In this document: positions 9,258 to 18,708 of the stretch, in pieces
Position numbering within the stretch: position 1 is the stretch's first letter
Layout of the letters: every line of letters begins with the position of its first letter
NCBI RefSeq assembly: GCF_013371215.1
Contig: NZ_JABWMH010000001.1
Coordinates: 806,001 to 870,000, forward strand
From: Parasphingorhabdus flavimaris
GTDB taxonomy: Bacteria; Pseudomonadota; Alphaproteobacteria; Sphingomonadales; Sphingomonadaceae
DNA: 64,000 nucleotides
Direction: 5' to 3'
Made by a program: the position numbers and the translations under genes
Notes under the pieces: model-generated
Seen by the model: only the letters and a program-made list of their open reading frames with translations
What the model was told of the DNA's origin: nothing
The model's database searches: none

Positions 9258-9634
9258 AGTGGAGTCTCCAACAGTCTTTCCTACACTTGCCGCCTTATGT
9301 CATATTCACCAATGGCGCTTTGACAATCGAATCCCGATCCACTCCCTCGGCAGCAGCGGCAAGGGAGGGCGCGCGGCTGGGCGGTGCCTTATTGCTGGCT
9401 ACTGGTTCAGCCTTTCTGATCCAAAGCTGAACAAACGGCTTCTGCGGGCCGGAAAGGCTGCGCAAATCCCGCCCGAAAAGCCCTGGAAGTTTTCAAATTC
9501 ATAACAGTGTAAAGTTTGTAAAGTTCGATCGCGGCGAGCGCGGCCGGTGGCGGTGAAAATCTGCGGGGCGGGGCGGTCGTTTCCTGCTGACGTTTCCTGC
9601 TGACAAGGGCTTGCGCCCCTGCTAACGGCGGGCC
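9258..9634. other. Intergenic region upstream of lepA (377 bp)
   Basis: No gene seen. It is not part of the repeat block. It should hold the lepA promoter; the A/T-rich stretch around 9494-9525 (CATAACAGTGTAAAGTTTGTAAAG) is the most promoter-like part, but I could not assign -35 and -10 boxes with confidence. A direct repeat TTTCCTGCTGACgTTTCCTGCTGAC-like lies at about 9579-9604. Confidence 0.4.
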
Positions 9635-11464
<1,830 letters not shown>

Positions 11465-11480
11465 TAATCATCGCCGGTGG

Positions 11481-12323
11481 TTACGCCCCCGTGTCGGAGC
11501 GATTTGTCACTATTGAAAGCCGGCCAATTATTGGTCCGTTCTCGGCGGTTAATGTTCCGCTGTCGCGCTGATAGGGGCATGGCGTTATCTCGCCGGGTAA
11601 TTTTGCCGGACCTTTGGCCCGGAACCGGGCGAAATAGCCGCCCAGTTCGGGCCGCTCCATGAAGCCGACCAGTTCGTAACCGACCGCCTCAAATTCGCAG
11701 AACAGCTGCTTCGGCGGGATGCCGTGCTGTTCGAAATCCCGGTTGACGTCTACCACCACTACTTCCCCGGCACCGCGCTCTTTGCTCTTGTTGAGCAGGG
11801 CCGGACGCAGGCGCGAGAGGAAGGCATAGGGCTCGCGGACCTCGTGATACATGTGGACCAGAAAAATCCGGTCGAAGCTGCTTTCAGGCAGCCGCGGATC
11901 ATCCGTCGCGCCCAGCTTGATCGAGACATTGTCGAGCGAGTCCCGGTTGACCCGCTCGGCCAGCCGCGAAATCGCCGCTTCGTCAATATCCTGCGCCAGC
12001 ACCCGGCCCGTGCTACCGACTTTCTCAGCCAGCCGCACGGTATAATAGCCTTCGCCCGCACCGATGTCGGCGACCGTCATGCCGGGCTCGAGTCCAGCAG
12101 CCTTCATAATCTCTTCGGCTTCGCCCCGCTTGTCGCGCGCGGTCTCGGTAGACCATTGGTTGCCGGCCAGATCCGACACCGGACGTGACGCTGGCGGATA
12201 GGCGCGCGCGGTTTCGGCGCGGTTGGCGTCTGCATCGGGCACCCGCTTGCAGGCGGTCAAAGATGTGACCAGCAAGATGCCGGCCAGGGCGAATAGCGTG
12301 AAGCTGGGGTTATGCAGAGACAT
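11481..12323 (-). CDS. Lipoprotein class I SAM-dependent methyltransferase
   Basis: Predicted S-adenosylmethionine methyltransferase anchored to a membrane. From the ATG at 12323 the product is 280 residues: a signal peptide with the lipobox LTAC (cysteine about residue 25), a linker, then a Rossmann methyltransferase domain with motif I VADIGAGEGYYTVRLA (about 84-99) and an acidic second motif (AQDIDEAAI). The HMYHEVREP stretch follows the third strand. An exported methyltransferase is odd because SAM is cytoplasmic; such 'predicted methyltransferase' lipoproteins are nevertheless seen in several proteobacteria. The earlier in-frame start at 12359 would add 12 residues before the signal peptide. 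Convergent with lepA, downstream of prfB on the same strand. Confidence 0.82.
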   Translation of the reverse strand: MSLHNPSFTLFALAGILLVTSLTACKRVPDADANRAETARAYPPASRPVSDLAGNQWSTETARDKRGEAEEIMKAAGLEPGMTVADIGAGEGYYTVRLAEKVGSTGRVLAQDIDEAAISRLAERVNRDSLDNVSIKLGATDDPRLPESSFDRIFLVHMYHEVREPYAFLSRLRPALLNKSKERGAGEVVVVDVNRDFEQHGIPPKQLFCEFEAVGYELVGFMERPELGGYFARFRAKGPAKLPGEITPCPYQRDSGTLTAENGPIIGRLSIVTNRSDTGA

Positions 12324-12370
12324 GCTGCGCTGAATAGGCGAGGCGTTCTGGAGGAGCAATGGCGTTTTTC

Positions 12371-13498
12371 CTAGTCCACATCCTCGACATCGACCGCTTC
12401 GCCGGTGACCTTCTGCGCCAGGGTCGCGGCGATGAAGTCGTCCAAGCCTCCGTCCAGCACATCGCTAGGCGCGCTGCTGGTGTGGCCGGTACGCAGGTCC
12501 TTGACCATCTGATAGGGCTGCAGGACATAGGAGCGGATCTGGTGGCCCCAGCCTATTTCGGTCTTGGCTTCATATTCGCCCGAGGCTTCTGCTTCCCGGC
12601 GTTGCAGCTCGGCTTCAAACAGGCGGGCCTTGAGCATGCCCATGGCGGTGGCGCGGTTCTTGTGCTGGCTGCGGTCATTCTGGCTGGCGACGACGATACC
12701 GGTCGGCTGGTGGGTGATACGGACGGCGCTGTCGGTGGTGTTGACATGCTGGCCGCCGGATCCGGAAGCGCGATAGGTGTCGATCTTGAGGTCGCTCTCG
12801 TTGATCTCGACCTCGAAACTGTCGTCGATCACCGGATAGACCCAGACACTGGAGAAGCTGGTGTGGCGCTTCGCGGCGCTGTCATAGGGCGAGATACGCA
12901 CAAGCCGGTGGACGCCGCTTTCTGTCTTGGCATAGCCATAGGCATTGTCGCCCTTGACCTCGATGGTCGCGGATTTGATGCCCGCCTGGTCACCAGCCTG
13001 ATAGTCGACCATCGAGACCTTGTAGCCACGCGCCTCGGCCCAGCGCTGATACATGCGGAGCAGCATTTCGGCCCAGTCCTGGCTCTCGGTACCGCCGGCG
13101 CCGGCGTGAATTTCGATATAGGTGTCGAGCCCGTCGGCTTCGCCGGACAGCAAGGCCTTGACCTTGTCGCGGTCGGCGCGGGTCGCGAGTTTTTCGAGCG
13201 TGGCAGCGCCCTCGTTGGCGAGTTCGGCGTCGCCTTCTTCCTCGGCCATTTCGATGAATTCTAGCGCGTCGTCGCGCTCCTGCTGGATTTCCTGTGCGGC
13301 GCTGATCGATTCATCGAGGCGGCGGCGCTCGGTCATCACGGCTTGTGCTGCTGCCTGATCGTCCCACAGGGTCGGATCCTCGACCCGGGCGTTAAGCTCG
13401 TCGAGACGGCGCAGGGCCACATCCCAGTTGAGGGCGGTCTTGATCAGGGAAAGAGCGGCGTCGATCCGGTCGACAAAGGCTTGCGCGTCGGCACGCAT
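12371..13498 (-). CDS. prfB: Peptide chain release factor 2
   Basis: Class I release factor that reads UAA and UGA. From the ATG at 13498 (GGAG 7 nt upstream) the protein has 375 residues. The catalytic GGQ is in SGSGGQHVNTTDSAVRITH (about 240-258). The stop-codon reading tripeptide region lies before it in the RISPYDSAAKRHTSF segment. The frame is continuous from the ATG, so the autoregulatory +1 frameshift known from E. coli prfB is absent. The methyltransferase start is 48 bp downstream, so both may share a message. Confidence 0.96.
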   Translation of the reverse strand: MRADAQAFVDRIDAALSLIKTALNWDVALRRLDELNARVEDPTLWDDQAAAQAVMTERRRLDESISAAQEIQQERDDALEFIEMAEEEGDAELANEGAATLEKLATRADRDKVKALLSGEADGLDTYIEIHAGAGGTESQDWAEMLLRMYQRWAEARGYKVSMVDYQAGDQAGIKSATIEVKGDNAYGYAKTESGVHRLVRISPYDSAAKRHTSFSSVWVYPVIDDSFEVEINESDLKIDTYRASGSGGQHVNTTDSAVRITHQPTGIVVASQNDRSQHKNRATAMGMLKARLFEAELQRREAEASGEYEAKTEIGWGHQIRSYVLQPYQMVKDLRTGHTSSAPSDVLDGGLDDFIAATLAQKVTGEAVDVEDVD

Positions 13499-13737
13499 GA
13501 TAATCTCCAAAACTAGTCGGAGCAGCGATTAGACGATATCGGCGGGAAGTAAAGTATTGTGGAATAGAGAGGAGCAAGCGCGCGAAGCCAGTGGCGCTTC
13601 ATAATAGGTAGAATCAATGGATCTATCGATTTTGGATTTATCAGATCGTCGCTCCAGAGTGGCTGTCGGGCAGCCGAATTTGTGCCTGAGCGCGAATTTC
13701 TGTGATAGGAACGTGGCAACATCGGGAGACAGGCTGA

Positions 13738-14652
13738 ATGGCGATCAGAGATTTCACAGACAAGGACGTGCCGGACCAGAGCGGGCGGGTCTTTCTTGTC
13801 ACCGGAGCAAATAGCGGGCTTGGCTATGCCGCCGCCAAAGTGCTGGCGGGCCGGGGCGCCCGGGTGTTGATGGGTTGCCGCTCGAAGGACAAGGCCGAGG
13901 CGGCCATGGCGGATATTCGGGCTGTCTATCCAGACGCTGACTTGCGCTTTATCTCTCTGGATCTGGGCAATCTGAAATCCGTCCGCGCTGCGGCCAATCT
14001 GGTCGAAAAGGAACCGCGGCTGGATGTTCTGATCAATAATGCCGGGATCATGATGCCACCGCTGGAGCAGACTGATGACGGGTTTGAATCGCAATTCGGG
14101 GTCAATCATCTCGGCACTTTTGCGCTCACCGGTCTGCTGCTTGACAAGCTTTCGGAAGGTCGGGATCCGCGGATCGTGATAACCTCGAGCATGGCCCATC
14201 GCAGCGGCCGGATCGACTTTGACGATATCAATGCCGAGAAGAGTTACAGCCGCTGGGGCCGCTATGCGATGAGCAAGCTGGCCAATCTGTTGCACATGTA
14301 CGAACTCGACCGCCGATTGCGTGCGGCGGGCTCTCCGGTTGTCGCGGTCGCATGTCATCCGGGAGTTGCCGATACCGAGTTGGCAAGGAATTTTCCCAGC
14401 TTCATGGTATCGCTGTTCCGGCCGGTGTCGAGCCTGTTCATGAACAGTGCTGCGCAAGGGGCCTGGCCAACTCTGGCGGCGGCTACTGCTGGCGAAGTCG
14501 AGAGTGGTCAATATTTCGGTCCGAGCCGCAAGGGCGAGTGGGTCGGCCCGGCCCGAGAGGTCCAGCCTCGTAAGATCGCACGGGCGATCGAGCCGGCGAA
14601 AAAATTGTGGAACCTGTCGGAAGAAATGACCGGAGTGCGCTATACGATTTAA
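13738..14652 (+). CDS. Short-chain dehydrogenase/reductase (retinol dehydrogenase-like)
   Basis: NAD(P)-dependent oxidoreductase of the SDR superfamily, substrate unknown. The 304-residue protein shows the cofactor loop TGANSGLGYAAAK (about 21-33), LINNAGIMM (about 98-106), catalytic Ser in ITSSMAHRSG, and the YAMSKLANLLHM active-site Tyr/Lys pair (about 178-190). Its length and the NHLGTFALT and HPGVADTEL motifs place it with the retinol dehydrogenase / WWOX-like subgroup often annotated as 'oxidoreductase'. The 226 bp in front of it contain no other gene. Confidence 0.9.
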   Translation: MAIRDFTDKDVPDQSGRVFLVTGANSGLGYAAAKVLAGRGARVLMGCRSKDKAEAAMADIRAVYPDADLRFISLDLGNLKSVRAAANLVEKEPRLDVLINNAGIMMPPLEQTDDGFESQFGVNHLGTFALTGLLLDKLSEGRDPRIVITSSMAHRSGRIDFDDINAEKSYSRWGRYAMSKLANLLHMYELDRRLRAAGSPVVAVACHPGVADTELARNFPSFMVSLFRPVSSLFMNSAAQGAWPTLAAATAGEVESGQYFGPSRKGEWVGPAREVQPRKIARAIEPAKKLWNLSEEMTGVRYTI

Positions 14653-14681
14653 CGGCATATTGGGATTTTCCTTGGTTTTCT

Positions 14682-14710
14682 TTGACTTTCAAGCCCTGTC
14701 TCGCTAGTTT
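14682..14710 (+). promoter_or_regulatory. Candidate promoter of the Anbu operon
   Basis: TTGACT (14682-14687), a 17-bp spacer, and TAGTTT (14705-14710), 47 bp before the TTG start of the ATP-grasp gene. The -35 box matches the sigma-70 consensus at five of six positions; the -10 box is weak. This is a guess from sequence alone. Confidence 0.35.
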
Positions 14711-14756
14711 TTCAGGGAATGGGCGCACTGGTCGCTTACCTTGAAGGGAATATTGT

Positions 14757-16166
14757 TTGTTCGATGAAATGCTGGGCGGCGACGACAAGGTTCGCGAACC
14801 ATATGCCGATTATAAAGGCTGGCTGGACAACGAAGATATCAAACGCCTGCATCGCAAATCTGACGACGCCGAAGCTTTTTTTCGCAGGACCGGGATCACG
14901 TTCAACGTTTACGGAGAGGATGATGGCGACGAGCGCCTGATCCCGTTCGATGTCATTCCGAGAATATTGTCCGGTAATGAATGGCGCAAGTTGTCGCGCG
15001 GGATCGAACAGCGCGTAAAGGCGATCAACGCCTTTCTTTACGACATATATCATCGCCAGGAGATATTGCGCGCCGGCCGTATCCCGGTTGACCTGATCGC
15101 CAACAATATTGCGTTTCTGCCGCAGATGATCGGCGTCGATCCGCCGGGCGGAATATACACCCATATCATCGGCACCGATATCGTGCGCACCGGACCGGAT
15201 GAATTTTACGTTCTCGAGGATAACGCGCGTACCCCGTCCGGGGTCAGCTACATGTTGGAAAACCGGGAGACGATGCTCCACATGTTCCCGGAACTGTTCG
15301 CCAAGATCGGCGTGCAGGAAGTGAGCAGCTATCCGAACAAATTGCGCCGTTCGCTGGCTGCCTGTGCGCCGCCAAAATGCGACGGCAAGCCGGTGGTCGC
15401 TGTCCTGACGCCGGGCATCCACAACAGTGCCTATTTCGAGCATAGCTTTCTCGCCGATCAAATGGGCGCGGAACTGGTCGAGGGGCACGATTTGAAGATT
15501 GTTGACGGGCGCGTGGCAATGTGTACGACCCAAGGTTATACCGCAATCGACGTAATCTACCGGAGGATTGATGACGATTATCTTGATCCTCTGAATTTCC
15601 TGCCCAATTCGATGCTGGGCGTGCCGGGGATCCTGGATGTCTATCGTTCAGGCGGTATTACCATTGCCAATGCGCCGGGCACCGGCATTGCGGATGACAA
15701 GGCGCTCTATTCCTACATGCCGGAGATCGTCGAATTTTATACCGGCCAGAAACCGCTGCTACAAAACGTGCCGACATGGCGCTGTTCGGAGAAGGACCAG
15801 CTTGGCTATGTACTGGAGCATCTCGAGGAACTCGTGGTCAAGGAAGTGCACGGGTCCGGCGGCTATGGAATGCTGGTCGGCCCAGCGGCCTCCAAGAAAG
15901 AAGTCGAGGATTTTCGCGCCAAGCTGATCGGCAATGCGAGCAACTATATCGCACAGCCGACGCTGGCGCTTTCGTCGGTTCCGATTTTGGCAAAACAGGG
16001 GCTTTCTCCGCGCCATGTCGACCTGCGGCCGTTCGTTCTGGTGTCTCCGGATCGTATCGATATCACTCCAGGTGGCCTGACCCGCGTGGCGATGACCGAA
16101 GGATCTCTGGTGGTCAACAGCAGCCAGGGCGGGGGGACCAAGGATACATGGGTTCTGGAAGAATGA
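14757..16166 (+). CDS. Circularly permuted ATP-grasp ligase (Anbu operon)
   Basis: First gene of a four-gene set. The 469-residue protein belongs to the permuted ATP-grasp family (formerly DUF404/DUF407), predicted carboxylate-amine or amide ligases. Seen: the family opening YADYKGWLDNEDI, IPFDVIPRIL (about 60-75), DLIANNIAFLPQMIGVDPP, the ATP-binding FYVLEDNARTPSGVSYML (about 145-162), and the glycine-rich loop VKEVHGSGGYGMLVGP (about 361-376) with KQGLSPRHVDLRPFV after it. The start is TTG with a GAAGGGA 8 nt upstream. It is separated by 13 bp from the alpha-E gene. In comparative genomics this family was proposed to build peptide or isopeptide tags; no substrate is known. Confidence 0.9.
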   Translation: MFDEMLGGDDKVREPYADYKGWLDNEDIKRLHRKSDDAEAFFRRTGITFNVYGEDDGDERLIPFDVIPRILSGNEWRKLSRGIEQRVKAINAFLYDIYHRQEILRAGRIPVDLIANNIAFLPQMIGVDPPGGIYTHIIGTDIVRTGPDEFYVLEDNARTPSGVSYMLENRETMLHMFPELFAKIGVQEVSSYPNKLRRSLAACAPPKCDGKPVVAVLTPGIHNSAYFEHSFLADQMGAELVEGHDLKIVDGRVAMCTTQGYTAIDVIYRRIDDDYLDPLNFLPNSMLGVPGILDVYRSGGITIANAPGTGIADDKALYSYMPEIVEFYTGQKPLLQNVPTWRCSEKDQLGYVLEHLEELVVKEVHGSGGYGMLVGPAASKKEVEDFRAKLIGNASNYIAQPTLALSSVPILAKQGLSPRHVDLRPFVLVSPDRIDITPGGLTRVAMTEGSLVVNSSQGGGTKDTWVLEE

Positions 16167-16179
16167 GAGGGCCGGGATC

Positions 16180-17130
16180 ATGTTAGGAAAAACAGCAGCC
16201 AGTCTGTTCTGGATGGCGCGTCTGCTCGAGCGGACAGAGAATAGTGCCCGCCTGATCGAAGCCGGTTTTCGAATCGCGCTGACCCACTCGTCGTCGGCTG
16301 CCGATGAATGGGCATCTATCTTGGCCTCCTCCGGTGCGAAGAAGAACTATCTGGCGAAGCACGAGGATTATAGTTCTGCCAAAGTGATCGATTTCCTGTT
16401 GCGGGACAACAGCAACCCCGGAAGTGTCATTTCGTTGATCAAGCAAGCGCGAGACAGCGCCCGTACCGCACGGATCGCGCTGACCAGGGAGGTCTGGGAA
16501 GCAACCAACGAAGCCTGGATGAACCTGAAAAATGCTCTCGCCAATCCGGTTGACGAGCGGGATTTGCCAGATGTTCTGGCTGTGATACGCAAGCAAAGCT
16601 CGCTTGTGAGGGGCGCTGTGATGGGCACGATGTTGCGCAACGACGGCTTCAATTTTATCCGGCTCGGCACGTTCATCGAACGGGCCGACAGTACGGCTCG
16701 AATATTGGATGTGAAATATTATCTGTTGCTGCCCTCGATCGCGCAAATCGGTACGGCGGTGGATAATGTCCAGTGGGAAACGATTCTGCGGTCGGTCTCG
16801 GCGCAACGCTCTTACCGCTGGCTCAATGGTTCGGATATAACCGCCCTGAGTGTCGCCGAATATTTGATCCTGCACCGGCAGATGCCGCGTTCACTCGCTT
16901 TTTGCTATGCCCAGATATCGGATAATCTTGGCTATCTGGAGCATGAATATGGGAGCGAAGTAACGTCGCATCGGCTGGTATCGGATATCTGCGACCGTCT
17001 GCTCGGCCAACCGGTAAAATCGATATTTGAAAACGGTCTGCACGAATTCATCGTCGAATTTCTCGCGGCAAATAACAGTCTGGCCGCCCAGATCGAGACA
17101 GATTATAATTTTCAGGACAGGATAAACTGA
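16180..17130 (+). CDS. Alpha-E domain protein (DUF403)
   Basis: A 316-residue all-helical protein of the alpha-E family, recognised by its start LGKTAASLFWMARLLERTEN (trimmed) and by WMNLKNALANP and FERADSTARILDVKYYLLLP-like segments (about 165-186). No catalytic residues are known in the family; it almost always accompanies a permuted ATP-grasp protein and is thought to be its partner or substrate carrier. It sits between the ATP-grasp gene (13 bp upstream) and the transglutaminase-like gene (2 bp downstream), so the three are surely one transcript. Confidence 0.9.
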   Translation: MLGKTAASLFWMARLLERTENSARLIEAGFRIALTHSSSAADEWASILASSGAKKNYLAKHEDYSSAKVIDFLLRDNSNPGSVISLIKQARDSARTARIALTREVWEATNEAWMNLKNALANPVDERDLPDVLAVIRKQSSLVRGAVMGTMLRNDGFNFIRLGTFIERADSTARILDVKYYLLLPSIAQIGTAVDNVQWETILRSVSAQRSYRWLNGSDITALSVAEYLILHRQMPRSLAFCYAQISDNLGYLEHEYGSEVTSHRLVSDICDRLLGQPVKSIFENGLHEFIVEFLAANNSLAAQIETDYNFQDRIN

Positions 17131-17132
17131 AT

Positions 17133-17933
17133 ATGCTGCTGAAAATCCATCACGAAACCCGCTACAATTACGACAATCCTGTGCAATATGGGCTGCAACA
17201 ATTGCGTCTTCGTCCAAAGGAAAGAGCCGGTCAGCGAATATTGGACTGGAATATCGAGATTGAAGGCGGCGCGATGGAGTTGTCATTCGAGGACCATCAC
17301 TGCAATCACGTTGACCTGATCAATGTAGAACGCGGGCGCAGCGAAGTTATCATTCGTTGCACCGGTGAGGTCGAGAATACGGACGGCAGCGGCGTCATCG
17401 GCTCTCATGCTGGATTTGCTCCCTTATGGTATTTCAAACGGTCGACCGCGCTGACCAAGCCGGGGCCGGAGATTGCCAAGCTGATCAATTTGCTGGATCA
17501 AGATGACGGTGATGATATTGTCCGGCTGCACGCCTTGTCAGCGCTGGTCGCGGACAAGGTCACCTATAAATCCGGTGAGACCAATGCCCGAACAACTTCG
17601 GAACAGGCTCTCGAACTTGGCAGTGGCGTGTGTCAGGATCATGCGCATATTTTTTGTGCTGCCGCCCGATCCCTGGGCTTTCCAGCTCGTTATGTCTCGG
17701 GATATCTGATGATGAGCGATCGGGTCGATCAGGATGCCACGCACGCCTGGGCGGAAATACATGTTGAACATATCGGCTGGGTCGGTTTCGATGTGTCCAA
17801 TGGCTATTCTCCCGATGAACGCTATGTCCGGGTCGCTACCGGCCTGGACTATCGCGATGCGTCGCCGATATCCGGGCTGCGCTACGGTGCGGGCAACGAG
17901 GATATGATTGTAAGCCTGCAGGTACAGCAGTAG
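17133..17933 (+). CDS. Transglutaminase-like cysteine protease/transferase
   Basis: A 266-residue protein with an N-terminal 'bacterial transglutaminase-like' beta region (MLLKIHHETRYNYDNPVQY, about 1-85) and a C-terminal papain-like transglutaminase core. The triad is visible: Cys in GSGVCQDHAHIF (about 167), His in DATHAWAEI (about 205) and Asp in VGFDVSNGY (about 221). Such enzymes cut or exchange peptide or isopeptide bonds. Start 2 bp after the alpha-E stop. In this context it could release what the ATP-grasp ligase joins, or the reverse; that is inference. Confidence 0.92.
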   Translation: MLLKIHHETRYNYDNPVQYGLQQLRLRPKERAGQRILDWNIEIEGGAMELSFEDHHCNHVDLINVERGRSEVIIRCTGEVENTDGSGVIGSHAGFAPLWYFKRSTALTKPGPEIAKLINLLDQDDGDDIVRLHALSALVADKVTYKSGETNARTTSEQALELGSGVCQDHAHIFCAAARSLGFPARYVSGYLMMSDRVDQDATHAWAEIHVEHIGWVGFDVSNGYSPDERYVRVATGLDYRDASPISGLRYGAGNEDMIVSLQVQQ

Positions 17934-17970
17934 AGAGACCGCGAATTCTAATCAGGGATAACCATTACAA

Positions 17971-18708
17971 ATGACCTATTGCGTGGGCTTGCGGATGAAA
18001 CGCGGTCTGGTATTCATGTCCGATACCCGGACCAATGCGGGCGTCGACGATATTGCCCAAGTAAAGAAACTGACCAGCTGGGAAGTGTCCGGCGACCGGG
18101 TGATCACGCTGCTTTCGGCAGGCAATCTGGCAACCACGCAGGCGGTTGTCAGCTTGCTCGACGAGCGCGGCAAACATCCCGATGATCGCAATCCTTCGAT
18201 CCTGCAGGCACCCTCCATGTTTCAGGTCGCCACGATCATTGGCGACACATTGCGCGAGGTGGTCAAAACCTATTCCCATCAAGGCCAGGAAGCCAAGTCT
18301 CCCTTCGGCGCAACGCTGATTCTCGGCGGTCAGATCCGGGGCAGCGACCCGAGGTTGTTTCTCATCTATCCGGCCGGTAATTTCATCGAAGCCAGCGATG
18401 ACAGTCCTTTTTTCCAAAGCGGCGAGACCAAATATGGTCGTCCAATCCTGGTTCGTGGTTTTGATCCGGAGATGTCTTTCGAGAATGCCGTGAAGCTATT
18501 GCTGGTTTCTTTCGACTCCACGATCCGCGCCAATCTTGCAGTAGACCTGCCGCTCGATATGCAGGTGTACGAAGCCGACAGTTTCGCAATCAAACAACAA
18601 CAGCGGATCGAGAAAGACGATCCCTATTTTCAGTCGATCTCGGAAGGCTGGGGCGATGCGTTAAAAAATGCCTTTCAATCGCTGCCTGATTTCAGGTTCG
18701 AAGGCTAA
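17971..18708 (+). CDS. Anbu-type proteasome-like peptidase
   Basis: N-terminal nucleophile hydrolase of the proteasome/HslV superfamily, Anbu (ancestral beta-subunit) family; 245 residues. After removal of Met the chain starts with the expected Thr1 (TYCVGL). Asp17 is present in FMSDTRTNAG and lysines stand at positions 31-32 of the mature chain, close to the canonical Lys33. The SAGNLATTQAVVSLL helix matches the family. Anbu proteins form helical or ring-like oligomers without an ATPase partner and have shown little or no activity on standard peptides. The gene follows the transglutaminase gene by 37 bp and ends in a 3-4 bp overlap with the convergent GMC gene. Confidence 0.92.
   Translation: MTYCVGLRMKRGLVFMSDTRTNAGVDDIAQVKKLTSWEVSGDRVITLLSAGNLATTQAVVSLLDERGKHPDDRNPSILQAPSMFQVATIIGDTLREVVKTYSHQGQEAKSPFGATLILGGQIRGSDPRLFLIYPAGNFIEASDDSPFFQSGETKYGRPILVRGFDPEMSFENAVKLLLVSFDSTIRANLAVDLPLDMQVYEADSFAIKQQQRIEKDDPYFQSISEGWGDALKNAFQSLPDFRFEG

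Noticed and set aside
13499-13600. Programmed frameshift at the start of prfB
   Set aside because: The frame is continuous from the ATG at 13498 and no in-frame UGA with a slippery CUU is seen.
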